From: CAZDML01 sp964506645
Lineage (GTDB): Bacteria; Elusimicrobiota; Elusimicrobia; 2-01-FULL-59-12
Reading direction: 5' to 3'
Assembly (NCBI GenBank): GCA_964506645.1
Contig: CAZDML010000022.1
Location: 1 to 22,333, forward strand
Length of the DNA stretch: 22,333 nt
Below the pieces are notes generated by a model. That model did not search any database. It worked only from the letters and a program-made list of their open reading frames with translations, and was not told the DNA's origin. How positions within the stretch are numbered: the first letter of the stretch is position 1; each line of letters begins with the position of its first letter. Of this stretch, positions 22,265-22,333 are shown piece by piece. The position numbers and the translations under genes were made by a program.

Positions 22265-22333
22265 CGAAACAACAGGGGTCGCCGTAGAGACAAAGGCTTC
22301 ACAGACCGCCTTCGAGGACTACTCTTCTTGCGC

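Overview
The window reads as chromosomal sequence from a Gram-negative-type bacterium with moderate GC, probably an uncultivated lineage assembled from a metagenome, since two 10-N scaffold gaps break open genes. The evidence for a diderm is indirect: a periplasmic-type peptide-binding protein, tandem M16B peptidases and type IV pilin-like proteins. I cannot place the phylum from the sequence alone. Omnitrophota, Elusimicrobiota or a relative are guesses only.

Region 1 (1-14465, plus strand) is one very compact gene train: the 3' two-thirds of alaS, a tRNA-Arg(CCG) whose 5' end overlaps the alaS stop, sppA, a Yip1-like membrane protein, a small membrane protein, a stand-alone Lrp/AsnC ligand-binding domain, two M16 peptidase-family genes, a complete dipeptide/oligopeptide ABC importer (binding protein, two permeases, two ATPases), an acyl-CoA synthetase, and a CCA-adding/poly(A) polymerase-family enzyme. 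Junctions range from an 8-10 nt overlap to a 16 nt gap, and several are ATGA, GTGA or TTGA stop-start overlaps. The core looks like peptide scavenging: membrane and periplasmic proteolysis, peptide import and perhaps amino-acid sensing, framed by tRNA biology genes (alaS, tRNA-Arg, cca).

Region 2 (14462-16822) is a signalling island. It has a CheY-like receiver (minus) sharing a TTAA stop with cca, an OmpR/PhoB-type regulator (plus) with a good sigma70-like promoter close to its start codon, and a minus-strand pair made of a second CheY-like receiver and a GAF-HisKA protein with no ATPase domain. A 98-nt nested palindrome fills the gap between the convergent regulator and GAF-HisKA genes.

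Region 3 (16909-22333, minus strand) is a surface/secretion cluster transcribed from the right edge. In transcription order it holds a possible lamin-tail-like protein, a Cys/Ser-rich secreted protein, a secreted protein with a 36-codon serine tract followed by carboxypeptidase-regulatory/SdrB-like domains (split by an assembly gap), a PilW/GspJ-like prepilin and a large PilX-like protein. Its layout suggests minor pilins carrying or helping to export disulfide-rich surface proteins. This is the least familiar part of the window.
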